Shown in pieces: positions 33,657-41,913 of a stretch of 64,000 bases of DNA. The position numbers were made by a program, and so were the translations under genes. This DNA comes from JBKEDF01 sp047975325 (lineage in GTDB: Bacteria > Pseudomonadota > Alphaproteobacteria > Rhodobacterales > Rhodobacteraceae): NCBI GenBank assembly GCA_047975325.1, contig JBKEDF010000071.1, forward strand, positions 21,435-85,434, in the 5' to 3' direction. The notes beneath the pieces were generated by a model that was given only the letters and a program-made list of their open reading frames with translations, was not told the origin of the DNA and did not search any database. Positions within the stretch are counted from its first letter, which is position 1. Each line of letters opens with the position of its first letter.

Positions 33657-34691
33657 TCAATACTCTTCCTCCTCATCCGGCAAGCCACCGATAACCTGAA
33701 CATTGCTGCGGCCATCGGGGGCCATATCCCTGATGATCGTCATGAAATCCGCACCAACCAGGCGCTTTGCGCGTTCCAGCAGGATCGGCAGGGGGCTGGA
33801 CGGTTCAACCCGCGCATAATAGGCGATAATCCGGTCAAGCGCGTTGCGCACATCCTGCTGGCTGTTAATCACGCCCGGCGGGGCGGCGATCGCACGCGGC
33901 GGGGCGCCCTCAGGCAACACCTCTTGCGGTTTTTCAAGGATTTCCGCATCGCCTTGCGCACCTATCCCCGCAGCGGCAAAGCGTTGCAGAACCTGGCGCA
34001 AGATCTTTTCCAACGGTTCCATATCGGGGCCGAGCCCGGGGATCCGTTCGTCGAATATAGTACCAATGGCATGAATATCATTAGCTGCATTCTGCACAGC
34101 CTCATGCAGTAAGGTCAGCTTTTCGGAATCGCTATCCTGAAAGGCGGCGGATAGTGCCGAAAGATCCGGTGGATCCTCAACCCCTTCCGGCAGCGCAATT
34201 TCCCCTTCCGCAATCTGGAAATCCCGCAGGCAGACCCGACCAAAGGTGCGGCTGTCAGTCATTGGCGCAAGACGCACCCCCCGCAATATCGTATTGGTAT
34301 CGCACAAGGCGATGATGGCATTGACCCGCATGGTGGGATCATCGTCGTCATCAGCATCAAGTTCGGGATGGCAGCTGTCCCACCATTCCTCAAGACAGCC
34401 GCGGATATAGGCTGTCGCTTCGGCAAAGCCGGAAAACCCTTCCAGCCGCAATTTCGCCTGGGCCAGAAACACCGCCGCGCGCAGGTCATGACTTTGCCCC
34501 AGAACCTCCATCGCATGGGTGATCACTTCCGGATAATCGGGGTCCTCGGCGGCAATAACGCTATCGCCGACCTGACGTTCCTCACCAGGCTGGGCCGCAA
34601 GTTCCATCGAGATGAAAGCGGGGTCATATTCCAGATTCTCGCCGCTTGGCGCGCCATCGCCCCGACTGCTGAGAAGGTCTGCAAGATCCAT
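33657..34691 (-). CDS. tssA: TssA (ImpA), T6SS baseplate/tail assembly protein; first gene of the cluster
   Basis: 344 aa. The N-terminal ImpA_N motif GAPSGENLEYDPAFISMELAA is clear, followed by RLEGFSGFAEATAYIRGCLEEWWDSCHPELD. It has an acidic tail (DEEEEY). TssA primes tube/sheath polymerisation. It is the first gene of the minus-strand T6SS run, so the main T6SS promoter should lie in 34692-35034. Confidence 0.92.
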   Translation of the reverse strand: MDLADLLSSRGDGAPSGENLEYDPAFISMELAAQPGEERQVGDSVIAAEDPDYPEVITHAMEVLGQSHDLRAAVFLAQAKLRLEGFSGFAEATAYIRGCLEEWWDSCHPELDADDDDDPTMRVNAIIALCDTNTILRGVRLAPMTDSRTFGRVCLRDFQIAEGEIALPEGVEDPPDLSALSAAFQDSDSEKLTLLHEAVQNAANDIHAIGTIFDERIPGLGPDMEPLEKILRQVLQRFAAAGIGAQGDAEILEKPQEVLPEGAPPRAIAAPPGVINSQQDVRNALDRIIAYYARVEPSSPLPILLERAKRLVGADFMTIIRDMAPDGRSNVQVIGGLPDEEEEY

Positions 34692-35034
34692 TCAAGTCTC
34701 TCAATAACTAAACATAAGACCAGGCCCTGGCCAGATCCCGCATCGGTACGGGGATATCAAAACAAATGAACGTGCCAACAGAAAACACGCTACCGCCAGT
34801 GGCGCAGGCAAAAAACCTATCAATCCTAAGAGTATGACAGAGTTCGCAAAAACCTCAAGCCAAACATAGTTAACGGCCATGAGCAGGTCGGATCTGCCCC
34901 ATAAAGTGACCCAAGGGCAGCTTCAGCATTTGAAATATCAGGAAAAATTCGTCCCCAAGAGCAAAGGCAAATCACCAGGGGGGAGCAATGTCGGCGTTCA
35001 GGGCAGCCGACAGAGCCCCTGAAAAGCTGAAAAA
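34692..35034. other. 343-base intergenic region upstream of the T6SS cluster
   Basis: No convincing gene. It is more A/T-rich than its flanks. On the minus strand TTGGCACG (34771-34778) matches a sigma-54 -24 element, but the GC expected at -12 is missing. An inverted repeat TTCAGGG/CCCTGAA (34997-35003 and 35017-35023) lies just past the BKACE stop without a T-tract and may weakly end the pca transcript. The T6SS promoter must be here, but I cannot place it. Confidence 0.5.
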
Positions 35035-35874
35035 TCAGGCCGCAATCGGCCTCAATCCCAGGATATCGCGGGCTTGCTGCCAGGTGGCAACGGGCCGTTC
35101 ATATTTCTCGCAAAGTTCCGCTGCGCGCCGGACCAACGCGGCATTGGAAGGCGCCAGCGTATTGCGATCCAGCCGGACGTTATCCTCCAGCCCGGTCCGC
35201 GCGTGACCACCCGAGGAGATCGCCCATTCATTCAACACAACCTGGTTCGGCCCGATCCCTGCGGCACACCAGGCGGCGTCCTTGCCGAACAGCCGCTTCA
35301 CTGTCGCGATGTAGTAATCGAACACCTCGCGATCGGCAGGCATGGCATTTTTCACACCCATCACGAATTGCACATAGGGTCTGTCCTTGATCCGGCCCTC
35401 CTTGTGCATCTTCGCGGCTTGCAGAATATGACTGAGATCAAAAGCTTCGATTTCCGGCTTCACATCGTATTTTGCCATCTCCGAGGCCAGCCAATCCCCC
35501 AGATCGGGCGGATTTTCATAGACCCGGGTCGGAAAATTGTTCGATCCGACCGAAAGCGATGCCATGTCGGGCGCAAGCGACAGCATCCCGCCACGCGCCT
35601 GCCCCGCCCCGGACCGACCACCCGTGGAAAGCTGGAAGATCATGCCGGGACAGTGCTTTTCCAACCCCTCTTTCAGCGCTGCAAACCGGTCAGGGTCCGA
35701 GGTCGGTTTGCCCGCGTCGTCACGCACATGGCAATGCGCAATGCTCGCACCCGCTTCGAAGGCCTCCTGCGTGGAGTCAATCTGTTCAGATACCGAAATC
35801 GGTACTGCCGGATTGTTTTCCTTGGTCGGCAGTGAGCCGGTAATCGCGACACAGATGATACAGGGGTTGGACAT
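35035..35874 (-). CDS. Beta-keto acid cleavage enzyme (BKACE, formerly DUF849)
   Basis: 279 aa. Family pattern: N-terminal PCIICVAITGSLPTKENNPAVP, then GASIAHCHVRDDAGKPT (metal-binding His pair), FQLSTGGRSG, and SSGGHARTGLEDNV near the C-terminus. BKACE enzymes transfer the acetyl end of a beta-keto acid onto acetyl-CoA, giving acetoacetate and a new acyl-CoA; family members active on beta-ketoadipate are known. It is the last gene of the pcaDCHG operon, 8 bases after pcaG. It may therefore turn beta-ketoadipate into succinyl-CoA, bypassing pcaIJF. This assignment is an inference from context. Confidence 0.85.
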   Translation of the reverse strand: MSNPCIICVAITGSLPTKENNPAVPISVSEQIDSTQEAFEAGASIAHCHVRDDAGKPTSDPDRFAALKEGLEKHCPGMIFQLSTGGRSGAGQARGGMLSLAPDMASLSVGSNNFPTRVYENPPDLGDWLASEMAKYDVKPEIEAFDLSHILQAAKMHKEGRIKDRPYVQFVMGVKNAMPADREVFDYYIATVKRLFGKDAAWCAAGIGPNQVVLNEWAISSGGHARTGLEDNVRLDRNTLAPSNAALVRRAAELCEKYERPVATWQQARDILGLRPIAA

Positions 35875-35882
35875 GGGGCTCC

Positions 35883-36503
35883 TCAGATATCGAAGAAGAC
35901 GGTTTCGTTTTCGCCTTGCAGACGTATATCGAAACGATAGACAGGTTTGCCATCACGCATTTCGCGCTTGCCGATCAACGTGGCGCGGCGGTTTTCCCAT
36001 TCGATCATGTTGATAACCGGATCGGCAGCATTGGCTTTGGCCTCATCGTCAAAATACATCCGCGTATTGAGCCCGATATTGATGCCCCGCGCAACAATCC
36101 AGAGATTGAGATGCGGCGCCGACATCCGGCCATTGCGGCCCGGCGATGCGCCCGGCTTTACCGTATCGAAACCCCATTCACCGGTTTCGAAATTGGTGAT
36201 GACCCGGCCCCAGCCGCGAAAGCCCTCCTCAACCGGTCCGCCGCCTTCGGGATGGGCATAGTTGCCATCGGCATTGGCCTGCCAGCATTCCAGCAATACA
36301 TCCTTCACCGGTGAACCGGTCCCGTCGATCACCAGGCCCTCAACCCGGATCCGTTCCCCCTTGGCATTCGGACCGGCGATATCCCAGCCCAGTTCCTGAC
36401 GGTAGATATCAAAGCCCGCAGCACCCGGCGCAAGGCCGATATGGACGTAGGGGCCGGCAGTTTGCGAGACAGTTTCACGCAGGTAGTTCAGTTCCTGAGG
36501 CAT
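35883..36503 (-). CDS. pcaG: Protocatechuate 3,4-dioxygenase alpha subunit
   Basis: 206 aa with the intradiol dioxygenase alpha fold: SQTAGPYVHIGLAPG, VKDVLLECWQANADGNYAHPEGG, GRVITNFETGEWGFDTVKPGASPGR and APHLNLWIVARGINIGL. The alpha subunit lacks the iron ligands; it shapes the active site with PcaH. The start ATG 36503 has GGAGGGAAACTGAC before it, a ribosome site that overlaps the end of pcaH. It cleaves the protocatechuate ring between the hydroxyls to give 3-carboxy-cis,cis-muconate. Confidence 0.95.
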   Translation of the reverse strand: MPQELNYLRETVSQTAGPYVHIGLAPGAAGFDIYRQELGWDIAGPNAKGERIRVEGLVIDGTGSPVKDVLLECWQANADGNYAHPEGGGPVEEGFRGWGRVITNFETGEWGFDTVKPGASPGRNGRMSAPHLNLWIVARGINIGLNTRMYFDDEAKANAADPVINMIEWENRRATLIGKREMRDGKPVYRFDIRLQGENETVFFDI

Positions 36504-36504
36504 G

Positions 36505-37227
36505 TCAGTTTCCCTCCAGCCGGTTTTCAAACAGGGTCGACCGGCGGCCCCGCAGAACGATGTCAAACTTGTAGGCGATGGAATCCAGCGGGATGGTCGC
36601 ATTCATGTCGAGCTTCGCCGTCAACTGGTCAATCGCATCCGGATCCGGAATGGTCTGCACGATGGGGCAGCGTGGGATCAGGGGGTCGCCTTCGAAATAA
36701 AGCTGCGTAATCAGCCGCTGCACGAATCCCGATCCGAAGACAGACACATGGATATGCGCAGGCCGCCAGTCATTGACCCAGTTCCGCCACGGATAGGCAC
36801 CGGGCTTGACCGTACGGAAGAAATAATATCCGTTCTCATCCGTCAGCGTCCGGCCACAGCCACCAAAATTCGGGTCGATCGGGGCCAGGTAGGTGTCTTT
36901 CTTGTGCCGGTAACGACCACCAGCATTGGCCTGCCAGACCTCAACCAGTGTATTGGGTACGGGGCGGGCGTTTTCATCCAGCACACGACCATGCACGATG
37001 ATCCGTTCACCAACCGGATCGCCATCCTTGGCATAGTTCTTGATCAGGTCGTTATCGATCGGGTCGATATCGCCATGACCGAAAACAGGGCCGGTAATTT
37101 CCCCGGGGGAATTCTGAAGCGAAATCAGTGAAAAGCGCGGGCTGCGCGCAACCGAGGTCTTGTAATCGGGTACGAGCGCGGGCGGATGACGCCGCCTGTC
37201 GCGTTGATAATATTCGGCTGGCTTCAT
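36505..37227 (-). CDS. pcaH: Protocatechuate 3,4-dioxygenase beta subunit (iron-binding)
   Basis: 240 aa. The Fe(III) ligands of intradiol dioxygenases are visible: a Tyr in NAGGRYRHKKD, a Tyr in KPGAYPWRNW, and two His in RPAHIHVSVFG. The N-terminus (YYQRDRRRHPPALVPDYKTS) is typical PcaH. It overlaps pcaC by ATGA and ends one base before pcaG. Confidence 0.96.
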   Translation of the reverse strand: MKPAEYYQRDRRRHPPALVPDYKTSVARSPRFSLISLQNSPGEITGPVFGHGDIDPIDNDLIKNYAKDGDPVGERIIVHGRVLDENARPVPNTLVEVWQANAGGRYRHKKDTYLAPIDPNFGGCGRTLTDENGYYFFRTVKPGAYPWRNWVNDWRPAHIHVSVFGSGFVQRLITQLYFEGDPLIPRCPIVQTIPDPDAIDQLTAKLDMNATIPLDSIAYKFDIVLRGRRSTLFENRLEGN

Positions 37228-37628
37228 TTCGGGTCCTCCTTGGACATTTCAGCGAGCGTTTCCTTGGCAATCCTGATGGCATGATTGGCGCGCGGCACCC
37301 CGGCATAAATCGCGACATGCAACAGTGCCTCCAGGATATCCTGGGGGCTGGCGCCGGTATTGCGCGTGGCCCGGATATGCATGGCCAGTTCGTGATCATT
37401 ACCGAGCCCGGCCAGAAGCGCGATGGTCAGCATTGACCTTTCGCGCGGGCTGATCGTATCGCGGGACCACAGATGCCCCCATGCCGCATCGGTGATCAGC
37501 GCCTGAAAGGGTTCGTCAAATTCCGTCTTGCCTGCCTCGGCGCGGTCGACATGGGCATTGCCCAGAACACGGCGACGCGTTGCAAAGCCTTGTTCGCGCA
37601 GGGGGGTAATATCGTCAGACAAGGGCAT
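37224..37628 (-). CDS. pcaC: 4-carboxymuconolactone decarboxylase
   Basis: 134 aa, the stand-alone PcaC length. It has the AhpD-like CMD core ERSMLTIALLAGLGNDHELAMHIRAT and GASPQDILEALLHVAIYAGVPRANHAI. It turns 4-carboxymuconolactone into beta-ketoadipate enol-lactone. It overlaps the pcaD stop by 14 bases and pcaH by four. Confidence 0.94.
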   Translation of the reverse strand: MPLSDDITPLREQGFATRRRVLGNAHVDRAEAGKTEFDEPFQALITDAAWGHLWSRDTISPRERSMLTIALLAGLGNDHELAMHIRATRNTGASPQDILEALLHVAIYAGVPRANHAIRIAKETLAEMSKEDPK

Positions 37629-38397
37629 TCTCCATTAGAAAGGTTCCGATCAGATCGGCATGGGTCTCGGGTGCCTCAACGCAGGGCAGATGACCCGCGC
37701 CGGAAATGATATGAAGCGCCGCGTTCGGGATCAGCGCCGCCAATGCCGCAACGATATCGGGCGGCGAGGCACCGTCTTCCGATCCGCCGATGACAAGCGC
37801 AGGCAGGCGCAATGCCGATGTGGTCCCGGTCAGGTCCGAACGGGCAAGCGCATGGCAGCAGGCGATATAGCCTTCATCCGAACTTCGGGCGAGCATGTTA
37901 CGCCAAAGCGGCAGTTCCGCCCCGGCTCTGAAAGGGGCCGCGAACCAGCGCTCCATCACCGCATCGGCAAGCGATTCCGTCCCCGTCGCGGAGACCGTAT
38001 CGATACGCGCCTGCCAGCCTGCGGCATCGCCCAGCTTCGCACCGGTATTGGACAGCACCAGCGCCCGAACCAGATCCGGCCGCGCTGCGGCCAGGCCCTG
38101 CGCGATCTGTCCGCCAATGGACAACCCCACAACAACGGCAGGCCCGCCCAGATATTCGATCAGCGCTGCCGCATCTTCGGCCATCGAGGCAATCGACACC
38201 TCACCCCCCAGATCCGAAAGCCCGTGTCCCGGCTTGTCAAACCGCACATGGCGCAGTCCGGCGGGCAAAAGCGGCAAGACCTTGTCCCAGAGCCTCAGAT
38301 CGGTCCCCAGCGAATTGGCATAGATGACCATCGGTCCGTCCTCGGGGCCATCCGCCCGGTAATGCATCTGACCCCAGGGCCGTTGCAACGCTTTCAT
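37615..38397 (-). CDS. pcaD: 3-oxoadipate enol-lactonase
   Basis: 260 aa alpha/beta hydrolase. The nucleophile elbow GLSIGGQ (Ser) follows the PMVIYANSLGTDLRLWD oxyanion region, and the catalytic His lies in ISGAGHLPCVEAPE. PcaD hydrolyses beta-ketoadipate enol-lactone to beta-ketoadipate. It is the first gene of the pcaDCHG-BKACE operon and faces away from the LysR gene, so PcaQ probably controls it through the inverted repeat at 38444-38465. Confidence 0.93.
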   Translation of the reverse strand: MKALQRPWGQMHYRADGPEDGPMVIYANSLGTDLRLWDKVLPLLPAGLRHVRFDKPGHGLSDLGGEVSIASMAEDAAALIEYLGGPAVVVGLSIGGQIAQGLAAARPDLVRALVLSNTGAKLGDAAGWQARIDTVSATGTESLADAVMERWFAAPFRAGAELPLWRNMLARSSDEGYIACCHALARSDLTGTTSALRLPALVIGGSEDGASPPDIVAALAALIPNAALHIISGAGHLPCVEAPETHADLIGTFLMENALV

Positions 38398-38443
38398 TGA
38401 TGGCCTCCCTCTCCGCTACAACTTCTTTGCCATAAACAAAACA

Positions 38444-38465
38444 CGTAGTATAATGAAAAACTACG
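38444..38465. promoter_or_regulatory. Inverted repeat between pcaD and pcaQ, candidate LysR-type binding site
   Basis: CGTAGT (38444-38449) and ACTACG (38460-38465) are perfect 6-base arms spaced by 10 A/T-rich bases, in the 90-base gap between the two divergent starts. The position and dyad shape fit a LysR regulator site. The sequence differs from the ATAACC-N4-GGTTAA site reported for rhizobial PcaQ. Confidence 0.5.
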
Positions 38466-38487
38466 CCTTATATATATCGATTTAGTT

Positions 38488-39420
38488 ATGCATCCTGGCC
38501 TGAAACTCCGCCATATCCGCAGTTTTCTGGAAATCATTGCCAGTGGCAGCCTGAGCGCCGCAGCGCGAAATCAGGGCGTGACGCAGCCCGCCCTGTCGCG
38601 CTCCCTTGCGGAAATGGAGGCGATGCTGGGCACGCCCCTTTTCCTGCGACAGGGCCGCAAGCTTGTCCTGACCGAGGCGGGCGCACTTTTTCGACGCCAT
38701 GCGCAAGAAGGGCTTCTGGCACTTGAGGAAGGCGCGCGGGCCCTGTCGCCCGGGGGGCATGCGGGGCGGCTTTCGGTTGGAGTATTGCCGACCGTGGCCA
38801 CAAGGCTGTTTCCGCGCGTCGCCTTGCGTTTCGGACAGATGCGACCGGATGTGACGCTTTCAGTGGAAAGCGGGTCCAACACATATCTCCTGCGACAGCT
38901 TCGCGACAGCCGGATCGACCTGATGGTCGGCCGCCTGCCGGGTGCGGAAGAAATGGCCGGGCTCAATTTCCAGTCCCTCTATGAAGAGGATGTGATCCTC
39001 TGCGCACGCGCAGATCATCCGATGGCAGGGCGTTCCGCAACGGAGGTCCTGCATGCCTGCCCCGTCATCATGCCGCACCCCGGCGCCATTATCCGGCGTC
39101 CGGTGGAAGATTACCTGACCACCCAGGGCCTTTCCGCAATCCGCCCGGCCTTTGAGACAGTCTCACTTGCGGTCGGGCGCGCATTGGTGGCGGAATCCGA
39201 CGCGGTATGGTTCATCTCCCGGGGTGTGGTTCTGGAGGAACTCGCCACCCGGTTGCTGGTCAGTTTCGAAACCGGCGCGGGTTTTCTGTCCGGTGCAGTC
39301 GGCCTGACCCGACGACAGGGCAGTGGCCCCGGCGCGCCCGGGCTCGACACGCTCATCACCCTGCTGGAAACCGCGGCCCGGGATCCCGATGCCGCAGGTC
39401 ATGGCCCCGCCCCCTCATAA
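38488..39420 (+). CDS. pcaQ: LysR-family regulator of the pca operon
   Basis: 310 aa. The N-terminal winged HTH is LKLRHIRSFLEIIASGSLSAAARNQGVTQPALSRSLAEME. A LysR substrate-binding domain follows (GRLSVGVLPTVATRLFPRVALRF, DLMVGRLPGAEEMAG). It is divergent from pcaDCHG, the usual pcaQ position; PcaQ activates pcaD in response to beta-carboxymuconate or beta-ketoadipate. The specific name rests on context. Confidence 0.88.
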   Translation: MHPGLKLRHIRSFLEIIASGSLSAAARNQGVTQPALSRSLAEMEAMLGTPLFLRQGRKLVLTEAGALFRRHAQEGLLALEEGARALSPGGHAGRLSVGVLPTVATRLFPRVALRFGQMRPDVTLSVESGSNTYLLRQLRDSRIDLMVGRLPGAEEMAGLNFQSLYEEDVILCARADHPMAGRSATEVLHACPVIMPHPGAIIRRPVEDYLTTQGLSAIRPAFETVSLAVGRALVAESDAVWFISRGVVLEELATRLLVSFETGAGFLSGAVGLTRRQGSGPGAPGLDTLITLLETAARDPDAAGHGPAPS

Positions 39421-39556
39421 GGCCATCTCCCTTCCGGAACCGCTTGCCTCCGCTGAAAAGAGCATGGAATATGGCGGTCCGCGCAGTTGCGCCGAAATGG
39501 CATATATCCCAATGCTCCATCACGGAAGCACGGGTCCATCGCAGGAGGATAGTTCC

Positions 39557-40636
39557 ATGACAATCCCGGTTTTTGACGGCCATAATGATTTCCTGCTGCG
39601 GCTTTATAATGCACCTGCAGATCGCGAAACCCTTTGGCTGAAGGGGGAAACCGACAAGACAGGCGCGCCAGTCGGGCATCTTGATCTGCCGCGCATGCGG
39701 CAGGGGGGCTTCGCAGGTGGTTTTTTCGCAATCTACGTCCCCTCCCCCCCCAGTGATGACGGCGTCGATTTCATGGCACTGAAGGATAATCCGCCCTATG
39801 ATCTGCCGCTTCCCGAATTGATCGGCGCGAAGGCAGCGCAGCCTATCGCATTGACCATGGCCGGGCATCTATTGTGGATGGAACGCGCCGCGCCGGATGA
39901 TTTCGCCATCTGTCACACTGCCGCCGATATCCGCGCGGCAATGACGGCAGGCAAGATCGCGGCAGTCATGCATATGGAAGGGGCAGAGGCAATCAGCCCC
40001 GGGCTTGACGAATTGCCGCTTTTTCATGCCATGGGGCTCCGTTCGCTCGGTCCGGTCTGGTCGCGGCCAACGGTGTTCGGCCATGGGGTGCCATTTCGTT
40101 TCCCCTCCGATCCTGATACGGGGCCGGGGCTGACCGAGGCTGGCAAGGCATTAATCCGGGCCTGCAACGATTTGCGGATCATGATCGATCTTTCACATCT
40201 CAATGGGGCGGGGTTCAACGATGTGGCCCGGATTTCCGATGCGCCGCTGGTTGCCACCCATTCCAACGCCCATGCCGTCACGGCTTCAAGCCGCAATCTG
40301 ACCGACCGGCAACTGGCCATGATCCGGGAAACCCGTGGCATGGTCGGGCTGAACTACGCCACCTCCTTCCTGCGGCCCGATGGGCGGCAGTCCCCGGATA
40401 TGGGATGGGAACCGGTGCTACGCCATCTTGACCACCTCCTGGCCCATCTGGGTGAAGATCATGTCGGGCTCGGATCCGATTTCGATGGCGCAACCGTGCC
40501 GCAGGGCATCGGCGATGTGACGGGCCAGACCGCGCTGCTCAAGGCCATGAAAGACCATGGTTACGGCAAGCCCCTGATCGAAAAGCTCGCGCATCGCAAC
40601 TGGATCGACCTTCTGGAACGCACCTGGGGCGGCTGA
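39557..40636 (+). CDS. Membrane-dipeptidase family (peptidase M19) protein
   Basis: 359 aa. The zinc-site pattern of M19 dipeptidases is present: FDGHNDFLLRL, AVMHMEGAEAI (bridging Glu), IDLSHLNGAGF, PLVATHSNAHAV and VGLGSDFDGATVP. Bacterial members cleave dipeptides, including D-amino-acid types, or act on renal-dipeptidase-like substrates. I choose ATG 39557, with GGAGGATAG 6 bases before it; the longer open frame upstream overlaps pcaQ. It has no signal peptide, so it acts in the cytoplasm. Confidence 0.88.
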   Translation: MTIPVFDGHNDFLLRLYNAPADRETLWLKGETDKTGAPVGHLDLPRMRQGGFAGGFFAIYVPSPPSDDGVDFMALKDNPPYDLPLPELIGAKAAQPIALTMAGHLLWMERAAPDDFAICHTAADIRAAMTAGKIAAVMHMEGAEAISPGLDELPLFHAMGLRSLGPVWSRPTVFGHGVPFRFPSDPDTGPGLTEAGKALIRACNDLRIMIDLSHLNGAGFNDVARISDAPLVATHSNAHAVTASSRNLTDRQLAMIRETRGMVGLNYATSFLRPDGRQSPDMGWEPVLRHLDHLLAHLGEDHVGLGSDFDGATVPQGIGDVTGQTALLKAMKDHGYGKPLIEKLAHRNWIDLLERTWGG

Positions 40637-40717
40637 ACGGAACACGGTTTCGCCGGTTGCGGCCTTGCCTGAAACGTGCTGCATATCAGGCAGACCAATC
40701 AAGACCGGGGGAAGCCT

Positions 40718-41866
40718 ATGTCGATCATTTCCAGGGAAGAAGAAAAAGGATGCTGGCTCGGGCGGGTCTGGAACCCCGATTGCAACGGGCCTTCGGTGGT
40801 AACCCTGCGCGACGGCCAAATCATCGACATCACCGCGAAATCAGCCCCAACAAGCCGCGACATCTGTGAAATGGATGATCCTGCCTCCTATGTCCGGGCC
40901 GCCACAGGCAAGCCGCTTGGGCAGATGGAACAGATTGCCACCGCTTCGCCACGGGATCTTTCCAGACCACATTTCCTTGCACCCTGCGATCTGCAATCGG
41001 TAAAGGCCTGCGGGGTCACCTTCGCGAAATCCATGGTGGAACGCGTGATCGAGGAACAGGCCGCAGGTGATCCGATGAAGGCGGAGGCCATTCGGACACG
41101 CATCGGCACAACCATCGGCGCCAGCCTGCGCGATATCCGCGCGGGTTCCCCCGAAGCGGCCAAAGTCAAGCAGGCGCTGATCGCGGAAGGGCTCTGGTCA
41201 CAATATCTGGAAGTGGGGATCGGTCCCGACGCAGAGGTGTTTTCCAAGGCTCAGATCCTGTCTTCCGTCGGCACCGGCGCCGAGGTTGGACTGCATCCGG
41301 TATCCAGCTGGAACAATCCCGAACCGGAAATCGTGCTGGCGGTCAGTTCCAAAGGCAGGATCACGGGTGCCTGCCTTGGTAATGATGTGAACCTGCGCGA
41401 TGTCGAAGGTCGCTCTGCCCTGCTGCTTTCCAAGGCAAAGGATAATAACGCCAGCTGCGCCATCGGCCCGATGATCCGGCTTTTCGATACGGATTTCGGA
41501 CTTGCACAGGTGCGACAGGCCGAACTGGCCCTGCGGGTGGAGGGGGAAGATGGCTTCGTGCTGGACGGACATTCTTCGATGAAGGAAATCAGCCGCGACC
41601 CGACCGACCTGGTGGCGCAGACCATCGGACGGCATCACCAATATCCCGATGGTTTCATGCTGTTTCTCGGAACGCTTTTCGCGCCCACGCAGGATCGTGA
41701 TCACCCCGGCGAAGGCTTTACCCACAAGATCGGCGACCGTGTGACGATCAGCGCACCGGGCTTCGGACGGCTGGAAAATACCGTGCGACTTTCAACCGAA
41801 TGCCCGGAATGGAATTTCGGCACCAGCCATCTGATGCGCAATCTGGCAATACGCGGCCTGCTTTGA
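40718..41866 (+). CDS. Fumarylacetoacetate hydrolase (FAH) family protein
   Basis: 382 aa. FAH-fold metal site visible: PEIVLAVSSKGRITGACLGNDVNLRDVEG with its acidic ligands, and DLVAQTIGRHHQYPDGFMLFLGTLFAP. Long FAH proteins of this size act on keto acids, for example as 2-keto-3-deoxy sugar-acid dehydratases or acylpyruvate hydrolases; the substrate is not readable here. The start ATG 40718 follows GGGGGAAGCCT. It lies 81 bases after the dipeptidase, on the same strand. Confidence 0.8.
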   Translation: MSIISREEEKGCWLGRVWNPDCNGPSVVTLRDGQIIDITAKSAPTSRDICEMDDPASYVRAATGKPLGQMEQIATASPRDLSRPHFLAPCDLQSVKACGVTFAKSMVERVIEEQAAGDPMKAEAIRTRIGTTIGASLRDIRAGSPEAAKVKQALIAEGLWSQYLEVGIGPDAEVFSKAQILSSVGTGAEVGLHPVSSWNNPEPEIVLAVSSKGRITGACLGNDVNLRDVEGRSALLLSKAKDNNASCAIGPMIRLFDTDFGLAQVRQAELALRVEGEDGFVLDGHSSMKEISRDPTDLVAQTIGRHHQYPDGFMLFLGTLFAPTQDRDHPGEGFTHKIGDRVTISAPGFGRLENTVRLSTECPEWNFGTSHLMRNLAIRGLL

Positions 41867-41883
41867 CGGGGCAGGAACGATGC

Positions 41884-41899
41884 CGCCCGGCCACGGGCG
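41884..41899. terminator. Candidate bidirectional hairpin between convergent FAH and DUF475 genes
   Basis: CGCCCG (41884-41889) and CGGGCG (41894-41899) form a short GC stem. It is enclosed by near-complementary 11-base arms (41873-41883 and 41911-41921, one mismatch). It lies 18 bases past the FAH stop and before the DUF475 stop. It has no T-tract, so the call is tentative. Confidence 0.4.
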
Positions 41900-41913
41900 C
41901 CTGATTGGGCGCA

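Noticed and set aside
34762..34778. Possible sigma-54 promoter upstream of tssA (TTGGCACG on the minus strand)
   Set aside because: The -24 half is good, but the nearly invariant GC at -12 is missing (TTTGT instead of TTGCA-like).
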